A stretch of 64,000 nt of DNA from Orientallactaga sibirica (GCA_036365145.1 JAEOAD010000029.1:21933001-21997000); one strand, 5' to 3'; positions 11,106-22,854 are shown, counted from the stretch's first letter. The notes: generated by a model not told the origin, from the letters alone. Made by a program: numbers and translations.

Positions 11106-12026
11106 GGGGGAAGTGAAAAAAAAATGAATGCAGTTGTGTTGACTTACAAGTACCACAGAATTGAAAAGTTATATCATGGCACACTGGTCTCTACTGTTAT
11201 TTGTTTGTGGGCATGAAATGAGTATTTGCAGTTTCAGATAATGCAAAGAGAACCTCTGATGCAAAGGTGAATAAATTTTTATCAGGGGGCGGGGGAGAGA
11301 TGAAAAACAAATCAGCAAACACAATAGCAACTAATCAGTACACATATGTGAGATTAATGCAGCTCCTTCTTTTAATGTTTAAGGATAATATTTTCAAACA
11401 TTTCTCTTTCAATTTCTAATAATTTTCCCTTATTTTTTTTAGCTTTTCACTGTGAGCCATATTGACCCAATTATTATTCACTCCTACTTAATGATTGATG
11501 CTAAACATCCTACAGAGGGCTAGCATGGAGAGACACTTCCATTTTCTCAAAGGCAGGTGTCCCTAGGAGAAGATGGTATACCAGTGATCATGAACTTCCT
11601 AAGAAAGACTTAAATGGTCATTTTTTGTACATGCCATGAGCTGTGTCATGATTTTCTTCCCAGGAATTTATGACAAATTGTTGAAAGAGAGCTGGGCTGA
11701 GACTGTACATTACAAGTGACAGAAGGAAGATGGAGAGTCAACAGCTGATCAAGGCATGTGCCCAATAGGGTTTCTGTATCTCACATACTCCTATCCAGGT
11801 GCAGACAGGCTCCCAGCCTAGGCTCAAGGATGATGCCTCCAACTAAATTTCAAAGAAGAAGCCTCCAACCAGGATGGTGCAGCATTTTTGGAAGAGACAA
11901 ACAAGGGTATTCCAAAAGACTGTGGTTCAACCCCTGCCTTTGTACCTGGCTCAAGCTCCATGCTTGGTTTTGATTAATTGACTGATTTCTATTTATATAG
12001 CTTCTTTTTGAGGAGAAAGGATATAG
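11106..12026. other. Nothing recognised
   Basis: Single-copy DNA with an A-tract and a short G-rich spot at 11285-11295 (GGGGGCGGGGG). The 71-codon frame at 11758-11973 has no recognisable features. Confidence 0.5.
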
Positions 12027-12345
12027 AATCAGGGCTAGAGAGATAGCTCAGTCAGTTACACCTTGAAAGCATAGAATCTGAGTTTGATCTCCAGAACCAT
12101 CATAAAAATTCCAGGCTTGACAACATAAACTTACAAGTTTCATGCTGGGGAGGAAGAGACAGGTGAGGTTCATTGGCCAGCCATCCTAGCCTAATTGGTG
12201 ATCTCTAATCCAATAAAAGACCTTGTAAAAAAATAGTGGGTATGGAGTACCTGAGAAATGACATCTGAAATTGTCTTTGGACCTCCATCTATACATATTC
12301 ACATGTACATGCACATGCACCACATAAAAACATATGGTAAAACTA
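12027..12345 (+). repeat. B4-type SINE, nearly full length
   Basis: tRNA-like head 'gggctagagagatagctcag', B1-like middle with 'attggccagccatcctagcc', 'tctttggacctccatctata', and an ACATGCACATG-rich tail. Confidence 0.75.
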
Positions 12346-12705
12346 GGATGTATGATTAAGTTGTTAAGATATGGCATTTCCTTTCTCAGAGTCTATATTG
12401 CTAGCTGAACTATTTAATGTTTGTCATTGTTCCTACAATCAGCTAAATATTCAGTGAAGTTTCCTATGTGAAGTATCTTTATAAAGATATGGTCGTCTCA
12501 TAATTTTCTTTCCCACTTATATCATAGCATTCAGGCTTATGATTCTATATGTTTTTTTGAAGGTAGCTGTGAATTAACTGTATGGCCCATGGTGTGGAGT
12601 ATTTATCTAAATGATAGTTTCAAAAACAGCATTTCCAAATATGACTTGATCCTGAAATCTTTGAAGTGGAATGTGGAGATTTTTTTTTTTCACAAATTTT
12701 GCTGG

Positions 12706-12737
<32 letters not shown>

Positions 12738-14300
12738 AGGCTGAACATTGAAGAGAGTTTTCTCCTGGGCACCAGCCTGATAAGTGGCAGCAAAGAAAAG
12801 AGGCTATGGATATGGGTGCTGAAGGCAGGGTAGTTTCTGTCTATACAAAAGGAGGGAGGGGAACTAATTCAGCAGTTTTCACATCAAGTTCATTAGGCCC
12901 CAGAGGCAGTGTATGATAGCATGAAGGTGAGAGATGAAGAGATGCCTGGCAGGTAGGGCTGGGAGCCCTTCACCACTACTAGTACAGAGCTGCTGTCATC
13001 TGTTCTATCTAGTATGACACTCTGTGTGGGCTTATTTAGAAAAAAGTAAAATGTGCAATCCCAACTCTTTAAAAGTTTTGAAGCAACTGCAGTAATTTCT
13101 GGGATAGTGATCATTTCTCACTTTCTATAGCTGTACCTGATTTGGCTTCATTACATAACACAGATTTTACTCATCTGTGAGCAAACTACTCTTTACTTCT
13201 AAGCTATTGACCCCACAGAGAAATGTGAAGGTTTTAAACAATGTTTGTTTTAAAAGTATAGAATGATGTTCCTAAAATATCCCAAAAGCTCTCCTGGTTC
13301 AGACACACTTGGTAATGCTATAATCTGAGAAACTCCATGGTTGATAACTTTACACTGAAGATTTTCCCACTTGAGTTCACTTACAGACAAGCTGCTGCTC
13401 TTCAGAGAAGACTTTTTAATGCCCATACATTGGTTTAGCGATGGAACTGCAGCGGGGCCATGCATAGCACTCTTCCACTAAGAGGAAGATTGGGACACCC
13501 ATAGAAAGTGGTTTTGGTTCTATTAAAGGCATGGCCCTAGTCAAGAGAGATTGGTACACTCAGCGCCAAGAGAACCATGGTCAGAACGAGTTTGACCAAG
13601 TGGAAAATGGATGTTCTCTCTCACTGCATGATTTCATTGACTTCTACATCAAGTGCGTGCCTTACTGCCCTTCCTCAGAGATGGAGAATGAATTGAATGA
13701 AGCTTCTTTCGTTCAGGCTGTGCAATCTAAAGGAGGGGAGGGAGGGAGTAAGCAAAGAAAAATAGGAGAATTATATCATAGACTCAGGGGGCAAAAAATT
13801 CTACACTAAGAATAGGAAACCCCGGGTTCTTGCCTACCTACCTGTACTGTGCCCTTGAGTAGCCGGTGACCTCTCTTCTCCTGAAGGACTCCTGATGGAG
13901 TCTTCCTGGACACAGGACTCTGCACAGCTGTGGCTGACCCCTTCATACTGCCTAGCCTCTGCCAATGAGCACATCAGGATGATGCCACTGTGTCTGAGCC
14001 ACCTCTTTTAGCTTTTTCTCCTTCCCCTCCACATGCAGTCATCCAGAACTTATTGGCCTTCCTGCTTGTGCCATTTTTCACATGCTAGAATGCCCAGCCA
14101 TATGTGGTGAGATGGACTTCTGGTCAAATATTTACACACTTCTTAAATGCTCTTTACCTGTATTAGCTGCATGTTAAGAGGTATTTAAAAGCTTCACCAG
14201 GTGCTTAGTGATGTTCAGGGTGGTGGTACTGCTAGGAGCTGTAGCTAGATTGACAGAAGAAATCACCCTTACCATACCATACCCACTGCCACTGGGTCAT
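12346..14300. other. Mostly single-copy DNA with a 32-A tract
   Basis: A poly-T run near 12680 and a long poly-A (12705-12736) flank a short segment without identifiable SINE sequence. The rest, including 12740-14300, holds nothing I can name. Confidence 0.5.
13531..13809 (+). other. Unassigned 92-codon open frame, doubtful
   Basis: One of the few frames not explained by a repeat. It starts ATG GCC, is mixed in composition, and contains the stretch SLHDFIDFYIKC. There is no Kozak or splice context I can defend, no domain and no recognised homologue. It could be chance, an exon piece or old pseudogene material. Confidence 0.12.
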
Positions 14301-14309
14301 ATTTTTATC

Positions 14310-14703
14310 TTGACAATATTATTGTTGATATATCCTTTAGGTTCTTCCTCATTTTTATTCATATGTATCATTAATACATTGTGGTAATCCATCCCCTCCT
14401 CCCACTGCCTTCTCTGGGTGTCTGTAACCCCCTAGCTAGTTCCCTTTTTTCTCCTAGATAGTTGCTTCTGCTTTAATGCTTCATGTATTCCACTACTCTC
14501 TTGTCTGTTTTGTTGTGACCTCCTCACCTCTCGTGATCCTGCTCTAATTTTATGATTTACACACATGTGCACATGCACACATACACACACATACACACAC
14601 ACACTAATTTTAATTATAGTTTCCACATATGAGAGAAGGAGAAAACAAGTAATATTGGTCTTTTCGAGTCTGGCTTATTTCACTTCACATAATGATTTCC
14701 TCA
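14310..14703 (-). mobile_element. LINE-1 3' end relic
   Basis: Antisense L1 3' text: 'gaggatgtc'-less but with 'ttccacatatgagagaagga', 'tcgagtctggcttatttcac', a CA-rich patch at about 14568-14604 and an upstream CT-rich stretch. Interrupted at its right by a B1. Confidence 0.6.
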
Positions 14704-14705
14704 TT

Positions 14706-14815
14706 TTGTTGTTTGTTTGTTTGTTTGTTGAAACAGAGTCTCTCTGTATAACACAGGCTGGCTTTGGATTTGTGTGTGATCCTCCTGCTTCAGCCTCCCA
14801 AGTGCAGAGGCCCAA
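14706..14815 (-). repeat. B1-type SINE with (GTTT)n
   Basis: (GTTT)n tail, 'gaaacagagtctctctgtat', 'cacaggctggctttggattt', 'cctgcttcagcctcccaagtg'. It splits the antisense L1 sequence; L1-like text may resume to about 14930. The 115-codon frame at 14565-14912 runs across both and is not a gene. Confidence 0.7.
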
Positions 14816-15142
14816 CTGTCACTGGGTTGGAGGAGGATTCCTGTTTGTCCATAAGTCCATTTTATTTCACCTCACCCTTTCCCAGTGGAATCATTATTCT
14901 GCTTTTCCTTGAGTCTGTCCCTGATATGAAAGTTGAGCTCTAGCTTTCTGGTATCAAGGCCTGTGTCAATATTCTCTCTGGCACATAGAGAGGATGTCAC
15001 TTATACAGCCTCCCACAGAAAGGCAGAATCTTCTAGAATGTAATCTGAGGCAGGCACATTAGTTCTATGGACTCTTTTTAAGATATTATATTAATCTGGA
15101 CTTCTATTCAATGTGATGAAACAATAAAAAACAAATGTTATA

Positions 15143-15230
15143 AAGGCCAGGCATGGTAGTACCCAGAGTACCCAGGCTGATTAAGTAGAAGGATCACAAG
15201 TTTGAGGACCAATTAAAATAAAATCAGAGC
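15143..15230 (+). repeat. B1-like SINE fragment
   Basis: 'aggccaggcatggtagtacc' and 'gaaggatcacaagtttgagg' match a diverged B1 left half; an A-rich end follows. Confidence 0.5.
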
Positions 15231-15231
15231 A

Positions 15232-15426
15232 ATTTTTAAATGTTTTTATTTATTTATTTGCAAACAACAGATAAGACATAGAGAGACAGAGAAAATGGGC
15301 ATGCCAGAGCCTTAGGCCATTGCAAATGAACACCAGATGCATGTGCCCCTTTGTGCGTCTGGTTTTACATGGAATCAACCCTGGGATTTCAGGCTTTGCC
15401 TTAACCACTAAGCCATCTCTTCAAGA
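15232..15426 (-). mobile_element. tRNA-derived SINE, form I
   Basis: TTTATTTATTTATTTG tail, 'gaacaccagatgcatgtgcc', 'gctttgccttaaccactaag' and 'ccatctcttcaag' head, all in reverse complement. Confidence 0.88.
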
Positions 15427-15494
15427 ACTTCTCTGAGCCTTTACTATGCTTTGATGTCCAAGTAGAGAGAGACGAGGTATAATGGTATTAATCA

Positions 15495-15753
15495 TCTTTG
15501 CATTACTACAATAGAAGACCTGACTCAGCTAACTTTATAGAGAGAAGAACATTATTGAGCTCATAGTTTTAGAGGTCCAAAGGCATGGCTCATTAATTGG
15601 CTTAGTCTTGGTGAGGCCTATGTCATCTCATGGCAGTTAGAAATGGTGGGAGCCTGTACACGTGTGTGATCAGATCTTGAATGGAGGAGAAAGAAATGGA
15701 ATAGGTTGGTCAGGCTTGCTCCTTTCATAACAGTTATCTTGTGACAATTCAAG

Positions 15754-15798
<45 letters not shown>

Positions 15799-15903
15799 CA
15801 GGTTTAAAGTTGTGTGTGATCAGATCTTGAATGGAGGAGAAAGAAATGGAATAGGTTGGTCAGGCTTGCTCCTTTCATAACAGTTATCTTGTGACAATTC
15901 AAG

Positions 15904-15940
<37 letters not shown>

Positions 15941-16040
15941 TTACAGTTGTGTGTGATCAGATCTTGAATGGAGGAGAAAGAAATGGAATAGGTTGGTCAG
16001 GCTTGCTCCTTTCATAACAGTTATCTTGTGACAATTCAAG

Positions 16041-16085
<45 letters not shown>

Positions 16086-16210
16086 TTACAGTTGAGCAGC
16101 CTTATGTCCCTTGTGACCTTGGCACTTCTCAGCTGGAACTACCTCTTAAAGGTACTAACAACACTCAGCAGCACCACCCAGAAAAATTAATCTCCAATTA
16201 CAATGAACCA
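15495..16210 (-). mobile_element. MaLR-type LTR (MST/ORR1-like), internally expanded
   Basis: The plus strand reads as an antisense mammalian MaLR LTR: 'gctcatagttttagaggtcc', 'ggtgaggcctatgtcatctc', 'ggtcaggcttgctcctttc'. Its 3' side carries the CA-repeat triplication at 15662-16093. The right boundary is uncertain. It is an endogenous-retrovirus-derived LTR without coding sequence. Confidence 0.5.
15662..16093. repeat. Triplicated ~140 bp unit with (CA)n core
   Basis: Three tandem copies at 15662-15811, 15812-15948 and 15949-16093. Each runs 'gtgtgtgatcagatcttgaa' ... 'caattcaagag', (CA)n, 'caggtttacagtt'. Unique parts are almost identical (one 'aaag'/'acag' difference and 'aacagg'/'acagg' in copy 1); the copies differ mainly in CA count. 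Confidence 0.97.
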
Positions 16211-16833
16211 TTAGGTGATATATATCATAATAAAACCCTAGCAACTGTCCTTCCAGATACATCTGAGTACAATGTTTTTCCTCAGGAGTATTTCATAGGA
16301 TGAATGTTTTAGAAAGTGTTTCTAGGTAATAATAACAGACAGGGCGGGGATATTACAATTCTGTATGCAATTCATATTCTAAATCATCAAAAAGTCTAGA
16401 ATGTGGCCTATAGTAGGCTTCAAAATGAAAGAAACTAGTCTCAGAAGCAGAGTATTTAGGGAATTAACAAAACTATAGAAGTTATGACCAAATATTTTCT
16501 CATTTTACGTTGACAGAGGATTACATCTCCATGTTACAGAGGAGAAGAGAGCTGAGATGTGTTCAGTAGAGAATGTGTTCTCTTCCAAGAACTAGAGGAA
16601 GCACTTCATCACAGAGTCTCTGTTCTTTATTTCAGGGTGCTATTCTGGGGGTGGGGATGCCAGAGTGTCTCACTGGTAGGCATGAATAGAGAAGCATTGG
16701 ATAGCAAAGATCTCTGTATTCTTGGGCCCAGGGTCTGCATTATCTATACATTTACTCATGTACTTGTGCAATGCACATTGCACCCAAAAGAGGGGGCCAG
16801 TGGGGAATACACATACCCAGAGAAAGATCAACA
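16211..16833. other. Nothing recognised
   Basis: Single-copy sequence. The 100- and 101-codon frames at 16559-16861 and 16722-17027 run into the following B1 and show no domain. Confidence 0.5.
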
Positions 16834-16976
16834 AGCTGGGCGTGGTGGTGCATGTCTTTAATCCCAGCACTCAGGAGGATCACTGTGAGTTCGAGGCCAC
16901 CCTGAGAATACAGAGTGAATTCCAGGTCAGCCTGTGTTATTGTGAGACCCTACCTCGAAACCATCCCCAAAAAAAA
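16834..16976 (+). repeat. B1-type SINE, full length
   Basis: 'agctgggcgtggtggtgcat', 'tttaatcccagcactcagga', 'gtgagttcgaggccaccctg', 'gagaccctacctcgaaa', then an A-rich tail. One of the best-preserved B1 copies here; it retains the Pol III B-box-like 'gttcgaggc'. Confidence 0.92.
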
Positions 16977-17369
16977 AGAAGGAAAGAAAGAAATGAACAT
17001 TATAAAATTTGCATGAAAATTACATGATGATTAAGAGTGGCCTTGATCATCTTATTAAGATAGAAACATTCAGGTCCCTCAACTACCCTTTTTTTCAAGC
17101 GAGATCACAGAAATTTGTCATGATGAGATTAGGAGATGTACTTAAAATGAAAGCATTCAGATTATTCAAGTTTGTTAATATGTTTCTATAGTTTTAACAA
17201 GAACAGTAAAGAATGAGGCAACTTTTAGATCAGTGATACTCAAACAACAGTTCAGCTGATGAAACATCTGGAATGTAATGCAATATTGAGCTATTTAATT
17301 ATTTTTATATGTAATTATATAACCTAGACCTGGATATAATAGAAAAACTACATTTGTGGTAGGAAATCT

Positions 17370-17580
17370 CTTAGCGTTCTTCCTCACACTTGAGAAGCTT
17401 TGTGCAAAGATCTCCGGATCAATTTGTGCTTGAAACAGTAGAGCCAAAGCACATGTGGGACCTTGAACTCACATGCCAGGTCTGTGTCTCGTTTGAGCTT
17501 ATTGACCTTCGTAAACTTTGTTTTGCTGTTCTGGGCAATGGGCATGGTCACATCTAGCCCATGGTTCATCCAGAAGACTT
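17370..17580 (-). pseudogene. Possible gene-derived fragment, unidentified
   Basis: On the minus strand, 17569-17384 is an open frame of 61 codons with charged, protein-like composition (for example KVNKLKRDTDLACEFKVP). It is not explained by a repeat I know. CpG-containing codons are more frequent than in flanking DNA. There is no visible poly-A tail, so a processed pseudogene is not shown. It could be an exon, a decayed retrocopy or chance. I do not recognise the protein. Confidence 0.2.
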
Positions 17581-17701
17581 AAAACTATGACAGACATACA
17601 GCCTAGTGTAATAAATTCTCATAACTGAAAGACTGAATAAATTTTATGTGAATGACTGTATATTTCAAGTTTTTCCTTTTCTTATTCTGTCAAGTACCAA
17701 C

Positions 17702-17999
17702 TGTGGTGGTTTGAATGTGGAATGTGCTCAATAGGCTCATGGGTTTGAACACGTTTTTCCCAGGTCCTGACACTGTTGCATCTCATTGGGAGGAAATGGG
17801 TCACTGGAGGTTTTACACACCCATCCACTTCCTATCTTCCCTCTGCTTCCTGACTGTGGACTTAATGTGACCAGTTGCTTCCTGTTCCTGCCCCACTTTG
17901 ATGGACTGAATCCTTTCTTAAACTATAGGTCAAAATAAACCATTTCTCCCCTAAATTTTTTCTTGTAAGGTAATTTGTCACAGAGTGTTTAAAAAGACA
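17702..17999 (+). mobile_element. MaLR-type LTR (ORR1-like)
   Basis: TGTGGTGGTTTGAATG start, 'aataggctcatgggtttgaa', 'gtcactggaggttt', 'cttcctgactgtgga', 'aggtcaaaataaacc' and a 'gtcacagagtgt...aca' end. The 'aataaa' serves as the polyadenylation signal in this family. Non-coding LTR of an ERVL-MaLR. Confidence 0.85.
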
Positions 18000-19789
18000 G
18001 TTTAGAATAAAACAAAGTAAAATGGAGTTCATTGTTAGGGTGGCCTGACTACAAAAATGATTGATACACAAATTGCCACATCTTGTTGGTTCACATACCT
18101 CTCCCCTTGGCTATGAAAACTATAAAATGAAAATAAAATCTCAGTTCTGGGCCAGAGCTTCTTTGGAGGGCTACCTCAAGTTCTTTGGCCCCCAAGAAAT
18201 TTTCTACAATAGCAACAAGGAATGAAACACCAATCTAACTGGAAATGATCACAACATCCCGAGCTCACTGAGGTAAGCATGTGATGAGTTATGTACTTTT
18301 GAAGCAGCAAGATCACAAGATGTTTCTGAAATCTCAATTGTGGCTTAGGAGACAACCTCACTGGACACTTAAAAACATGTCATGTTTGTAGTCTTGCCTA
18401 CACTGTCTTGCTGCTGGTGGTAGGAGACACCCCTGCCCAAGATGTGAGGAAAATGCCTCCGACACCTTTCTAAAATAGGGCAATATTCACTTCCTATTAG
18501 AAATTCCTGGATCTATATTAGCTTTCAGACATCCTCATCAGAGACTAGGATTTTACTTTTTTATAAATCCTTTTATTTTTGTAAGCAGAAGTGGAAGAAC
18601 AAGGAAAGATTTTCTGACAGAGTCACAGGGAACCCACAGATCTAGGTCTTCCTTCCAGCATTGAGGGAGAGAAGAGTAGGGAAGAGCCCAAACTTAGAGG
18701 CAGACCATGGGTCAAAATCACAAGAAAGCTAGGGATGCATGGCAAATTTCTCAATCTCTCCTCTGTATCGCTCCCTTTGAGACCAGGAGCTTCCCATCCA
18801 CTTCACGAACTATACATGCTTAAGACAAACGAAGGCATCCACCTGAAAGAGCACCACGAATTGTCAAACCCTGCTGCACTCTAAGAGACCATTGTGATCA
18901 TGGGGATCTGTGACCCAAATCGACCACTTTAGTTCAAGTCAGTCCATGCTTCCCTTCTGACTGATCCAAAACAGAGAACTATCAGAGTCCTCCTGACTTC
19001 TCATGTTGACATCCTGCATAGCCTGGAAACAAAGCTTGTATACTTTTGCAGATACCTCTCCGGAGTGTGGAGTGTATTACAGATCAGGCTGTTTAGGAAG
19101 CACAGTTGTTATTTATGTTCCCCTCTCTCTTGCACAGTCACCCCACTGTGCTTTTAAGGAGAGTTGGGGAGGGAGAACTGAACCCCTGCAGTGAGGAGTA
19201 ATGAGTTTCCCTAGCTTTTGCGTGAACCATCTCTTTGGAAAGCTAACCTTCTCCCCAGGCGCTCACTACTAATTAAGAGGAGGGGTGGCAGTGTTGGGGG
19301 ATAACTACTGAAGCAGTTCTCTAGTTCTTTTCATCACTTACACATTGGCTTCTCTTTTTCATCTTAACTCTCCATAGGTATTCATGTTTGGGAGGAGCTG
19401 AGGAAACTGGGCTCAGAAGGAGAGAAGGGGTAGCGTCACTACAGACCCGGATTCCCTGGACAGGCAGGCGCAGGGGTGCAGCCTGAGCCCTGCTCTCACA
19501 CTCAGCTCGACCACCTATTGATCTGAAAACCAAACAAACAAACAACAACAACAAAAAAAACAACAAAAAAAAAAAACAGGCCCTCAGTACCATATAAGAC
19601 TACTTTTGTAAGTTATACAATGCTTGGTATAAAATTGCCTCTCAGTAACTGGTCTCTGTGGATATTTTAATCAATCCCTTATTTTGGCAACTATTATTGA
19701 CTATTGCCTCTGTGCAGGACAAGGTGTTCATGTGGAAGGCTTTATACCAAGTACATTCCAAAAGTCCAGGGAATATAAAACAGCAGAGA
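18000..19789. other. Single-copy DNA, slightly richer in CpG at 18770-19510
   Basis: No named feature. CpGs are scattered around 19060-19510 ('ccggagtg', 'gcgtgaacc', 'ggcgctcac', 'agcgtcac', 'cccgga', 'aggcgcagg') but far below CpG-island density. A CAAA/CAA array lies at about 19532-19576; the 90-codon minus frame there begins as a translation of that array. Confidence 0.45.
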
Positions 19790-20008
19790 GGATGCCAGGG
19801 GAATGGCTCAGTCAACATAGTACTTGTTTTGCAAGCATGAGGACCCGGATTCTCTGCCAGGGGTGGTGGCAGTGTATGCTTGTAATAATCCCAATGCTGG
19901 GAAGACAGAGATAGAAGGATTCCTGGGACTTACTGGCCAGCAACACTACCTTAATTGGAGAGCTTCAGGCCAGTAAGAAAGAGATTCTGTCTTAAAGTAG
20001 GTAAAATG
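19790..20008 (+). repeat. B4-type SINE
   Basis: 'ggaatggctcagtcaacata' head, 'aggggtggtggcagtgtatg', 'gggacttactggccagcaac', 'gattctgtcttaaa': tRNA-like head plus B1-like body; the CA-rich tail is lost. Confidence 0.7.
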
Positions 20009-20013
20009 TGTTC

Positions 20014-20138
20014 CTAAGGAAGGCACTTGCTTGCAAAGCCAGACATCCAGATTCAGTACCTCAGAATCCACATAAAAGCTAGACACATTCTTTGCAGTGG
20101 CCCATACACAATGTGCAAATCAATAAAAGTAAAATAGG
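20014..20138 (+). repeat. Decayed tRNA-derived SINE, form I
   Basis: 'aaggcacttgcttgcaaagc', 'gtacctcagaatccacataa', 'tttgcagtggcccatac', and an 'aataaaagtaaaa' end. The 5' edge is lost. Confidence 0.6.
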
Positions 20139-20145
20139 TAGTATC

Positions 20146-20240
20146 ACCTATTTTGGATGAACAAGATATGTCTTCTAGTCTCTAGTACAGTGGTAGAATT
20201 CAGACAGCTAAATAGGAATGGAGGCCAGGAGAATTGTGTG

Positions 20241-20280
<40 letters not shown>

Positions 20281-20903
20281 TTTGCTGGTGCATGGTGTAT
20301 GGGGAAGACACTATGCATCTGTATTTCCCTGAAAGATATGACATAAATCTGATTGATACAAAAGGAGATGTGGAGTTTCTCCCCACACATTCAGCTCTGC
20401 TCCTGGGCCCTCTGTGTGATGATTTTACTCTCTGAGCTGGAGCCTTCTATTTCCCCCCCACACACCCCCACCATTTTGAAGCATAGCTTTCCAAATGCTT
20501 TTCCTCTTCTGGAGCCAATATGTATATACTTTTACAGTTGGAGTTAACGGCAACATCTTTCACAGCTCACAAGTCATTGAGAAGATTTGATGTTTGTTCT
20601 TCTAAAATATTGCTGCCTGAAAACTGTGAAATGCAACTGCCTCATGTGTTGGTGCTGAGCAATGGTCCTGGCACATGTTGGCATGTACAAGTGCACATAC
20701 ATATATATGTGCATACATCAACCCAGAACAGAAAAGAAAGAGTGAATGTGCATTTATTATATGAGGAGGTTCTGCCTGTAATTGCTGTCGTTCATAATGA
20801 ACACCTTGGAAATACTATAGCCAATAAAAATCAGGCTTTATAAATTGTGTGTGTGTGTGTTGTAAGAGAGAAAGAGAGAAATAGAACTTACCAAATTACC
20901 CAA
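20146..20903. other. Poly-A tract and unassigned sequence
   Basis: A run of about 38 A at 20241-20278 follows sequence without a clear SINE body. The remainder is single-copy except for a short palindromic 'acatacatatatatgtgcat' patch near 20696. Frames of up to 107 codons here are unsupported. Confidence 0.5.
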
Positions 20904-21075
20904 TTTTTTTTTTTTTTTTTTTTTTTTTTCAAGGTAGGGTCTCACTCTCTAGCCCAGGCTGACCCTGAAACTCACTATGTAGTCTCAGGTGGACTCGAAC
21001 TCACAGCAATCAGCAATCCATCTACCTCTGCCTCCCGAGTGCTGGTATTAAAGGCATGCAATACCAAGCCCAGCT
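20904..21075 (-). repeat. B1-type SINE with long poly-T (poly-A on its own strand)
   Basis: About 25 T, then 'caaggtagggtctcactctc', 'gcccaggctgaccctgaaac', 'ctcccgagtgctggtattaa', 'ccaagcccagct'. Confidence 0.9.
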
Positions 21076-21164
21076 GATTTGCATTTTTCTAAAGCCATGC
21101 TATCTACACTGGGGAGTTGGAAACTCATTTATAAAGAGATGGTATTCATGGAGAACAGACTTTG

Positions 21165-21330
21165 GAAACAGAAACCTCTAAGTTGATCTGTTGGCTTTGC
21201 CACTTTATCAGCTGCATGAACCTGGGGAAATTTCTTAGACTCATCAAGGTACATTCCCCCATCTGTCACATCCACTTATCGCCACTAACTTTCATTTGAG
21301 TTAAATGCAATCACATAAATAAAAAATGAC
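21165..21330 (+). repeat. MIR element
   Basis: Recognisable MIR core: 'ggctttgccactttatcagc', 'tgcatgaacctggggaaatt', 'cccccatctgtcacatcc', 'gagttaaatgcaatcac'. An ancient tRNA-derived SINE shared by mammals. Confidence 0.75.
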
Positions 21331-21572
21331 TTTTGCATAGTGTCTCAGAAACTTAAAATACAACAGTTCACTGCTTCTCTTGCTTGGTCTGTCAGGCTTT
21401 TGTGAACAGAGTAATGACAATCTCCTTGCATAGTCTCAGAAAGCCACAGTTTCCTGATTTGAATCTGACTTGCAGCTGCTGGGCCATGCCTTAGGAAACT
21501 GAGACAGAGTTCAAGGTTATCTATCAAACCACCCTCATTAACTAGACTCTAGGCCAATTCCATTAGGTGATT

Positions 21573-21763
21573 ATTTTAAAATTTTTATTTATTTATTTGA
21601 CAGAGAAAGAGAGAGAGAGAAAGGGAACACCAAGGTCTCCAGCCACTACAAACGAACTCCAGATGCATGTGCCCCCTGTGCATCTGGCTAACATGGGTCC
21701 TGGGGAATCAAACCTGGGTCCTCTGGCTTTGCAGGCAAACGCCTTAACTGCTAAGCCATCCCT
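21573..21763 (-). mobile_element. tRNA-derived SINE, form I, with exact target duplication
   Basis: Reverse-complement SINE (TTTATTTATTTATTTGACAG tail, 'cttaactgctaagccatccc' head). The perfect 13 bp duplication 'ccattaggtgatt' occurs at 21560-21572 and 21764-21776. Confidence 0.95.
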
Positions 21764-21776
21764 CCATTAGGTGATT

Positions 21777-22240
21777 TTTAACAAATGCAGCAACCCCCAA
21801 AAAAGTTTTAAATGGTCATTGATTTTCTGAATGATCTTATAAGGAAAATCTCTCACACTTAGTTTTAAGTGTACCCTTGTAGCAAATAATGGCAGTGATG
21901 CATTTTGGCAAGTGTTTCAAGACCCTCTGTTCCAACTCAGAATTCAAACAGCAAGTGAAGAGCATCAAATCTCTAAAATGTGAGGTTTTCTGAGCATAGG
22001 TGCTCAAGTGTAGAATCAATGTCCTAGTCAAGGTGATGACTTAACTGGAGACTTACCACTGCGCACATTACTGTAAAGCAGACTGCTAAGCCAAGAGCAC
22101 AGAGTGTACTGCCTCTCTCAGGGAGAGCCTCCTCAACCCAAGTCAAAGCAGCCTTCTGCAGCCTCATGTGTATGCTCCTTGAGAGACTCTCTGCTTACTA
22201 AAACCCTGCCTTCCTGCAAGAAAAAGAAAATGAAACAAAA
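21777..22240. other. Nothing recognised
   Basis: Single-copy sequence with no open frame above 64 codons that I can support. Confidence 0.5.
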
Positions 22241-22242
22241 CC

Positions 22243-22385
22243 AAGTGGAATGGGGAGATAACTCAATGGATCAAGTACTTGACACATAAGCATGAGACTG
22301 AGTCTGATCCCCAGTGTGCACATAAATACCAAGTGTGGTGGCACAGCAGAAGCCTGGACATCACAGCAGGGGCTGAGAAAATATG
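22243..22385 (+). repeat. B4-type SINE, 5' part
   Basis: 'gaatggggagataactcaat', 'gtctgatccccagtgtgcac', 'agtgtggtggcacagcagaa' match a B4 head and the start of its B1-like body. Confidence 0.55.
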
Positions 22386-22854
22386 TTTCATATTTCCAAG
22401 CAAAATTTATAGCATGCACCATGTTAGTTTCACAATGTATTGGCAAGGCTCTCTTTACTCAAACACAATCTTGGGCATGGCCCAGAGTGTACAGGTATAG
22501 AACAGATAATAAACTTCTACATCTGTCAAGCTGGAGGCTTAATTCCCCACTTGCTTTTGTCTCTTTCTTACTGTCTGTACCCTTGGCAATTATTCATGCC
22601 TAAGTCACTACCTCAGAATGCCAAGCCTGTGTAGTACACAAGAGAGAATAACCTACAAAGAGAAAACAATGTGGTCAAGGTAGATGAGTATCTAGCAATT
22701 GACTATCATCCTCCTGGAAAGCAAATGCTTCTCTTACTGTATCTACACATAAGCAGTAAAATGCTTTTTTTTTTTTCTTTTTAAAACTCACATATTCATT
22801 GAGTACATTCATTTAGTTATTATGTTCCAATATATTAGTTTATGAAACAGGTCG
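22386..22854. other. Nothing recognised
   Basis: Single-copy, with a short T-run at 22766-22777. Confidence 0.5.

Noticed and set aside
15662..16093. Regularly spaced repeats resembling a CRISPR array
   Set aside because: Three long near-identical units with CA cores and no distinct spacers, in a mammalian genome.
19060..19510. Possible CpG island or promoter
   Set aside because: CpGs are only slightly enriched over neighbours and GC content is ordinary; no TATA or initiator arrangement supports a promoter.
19321..19593. 90-codon minus frame starting with a hydrophobic Phe/Leu stretch that mimics a signal peptide
   Set aside because: The hydrophobic part is the reverse translation of a CAAA/CAA array; the remainder has no domain.
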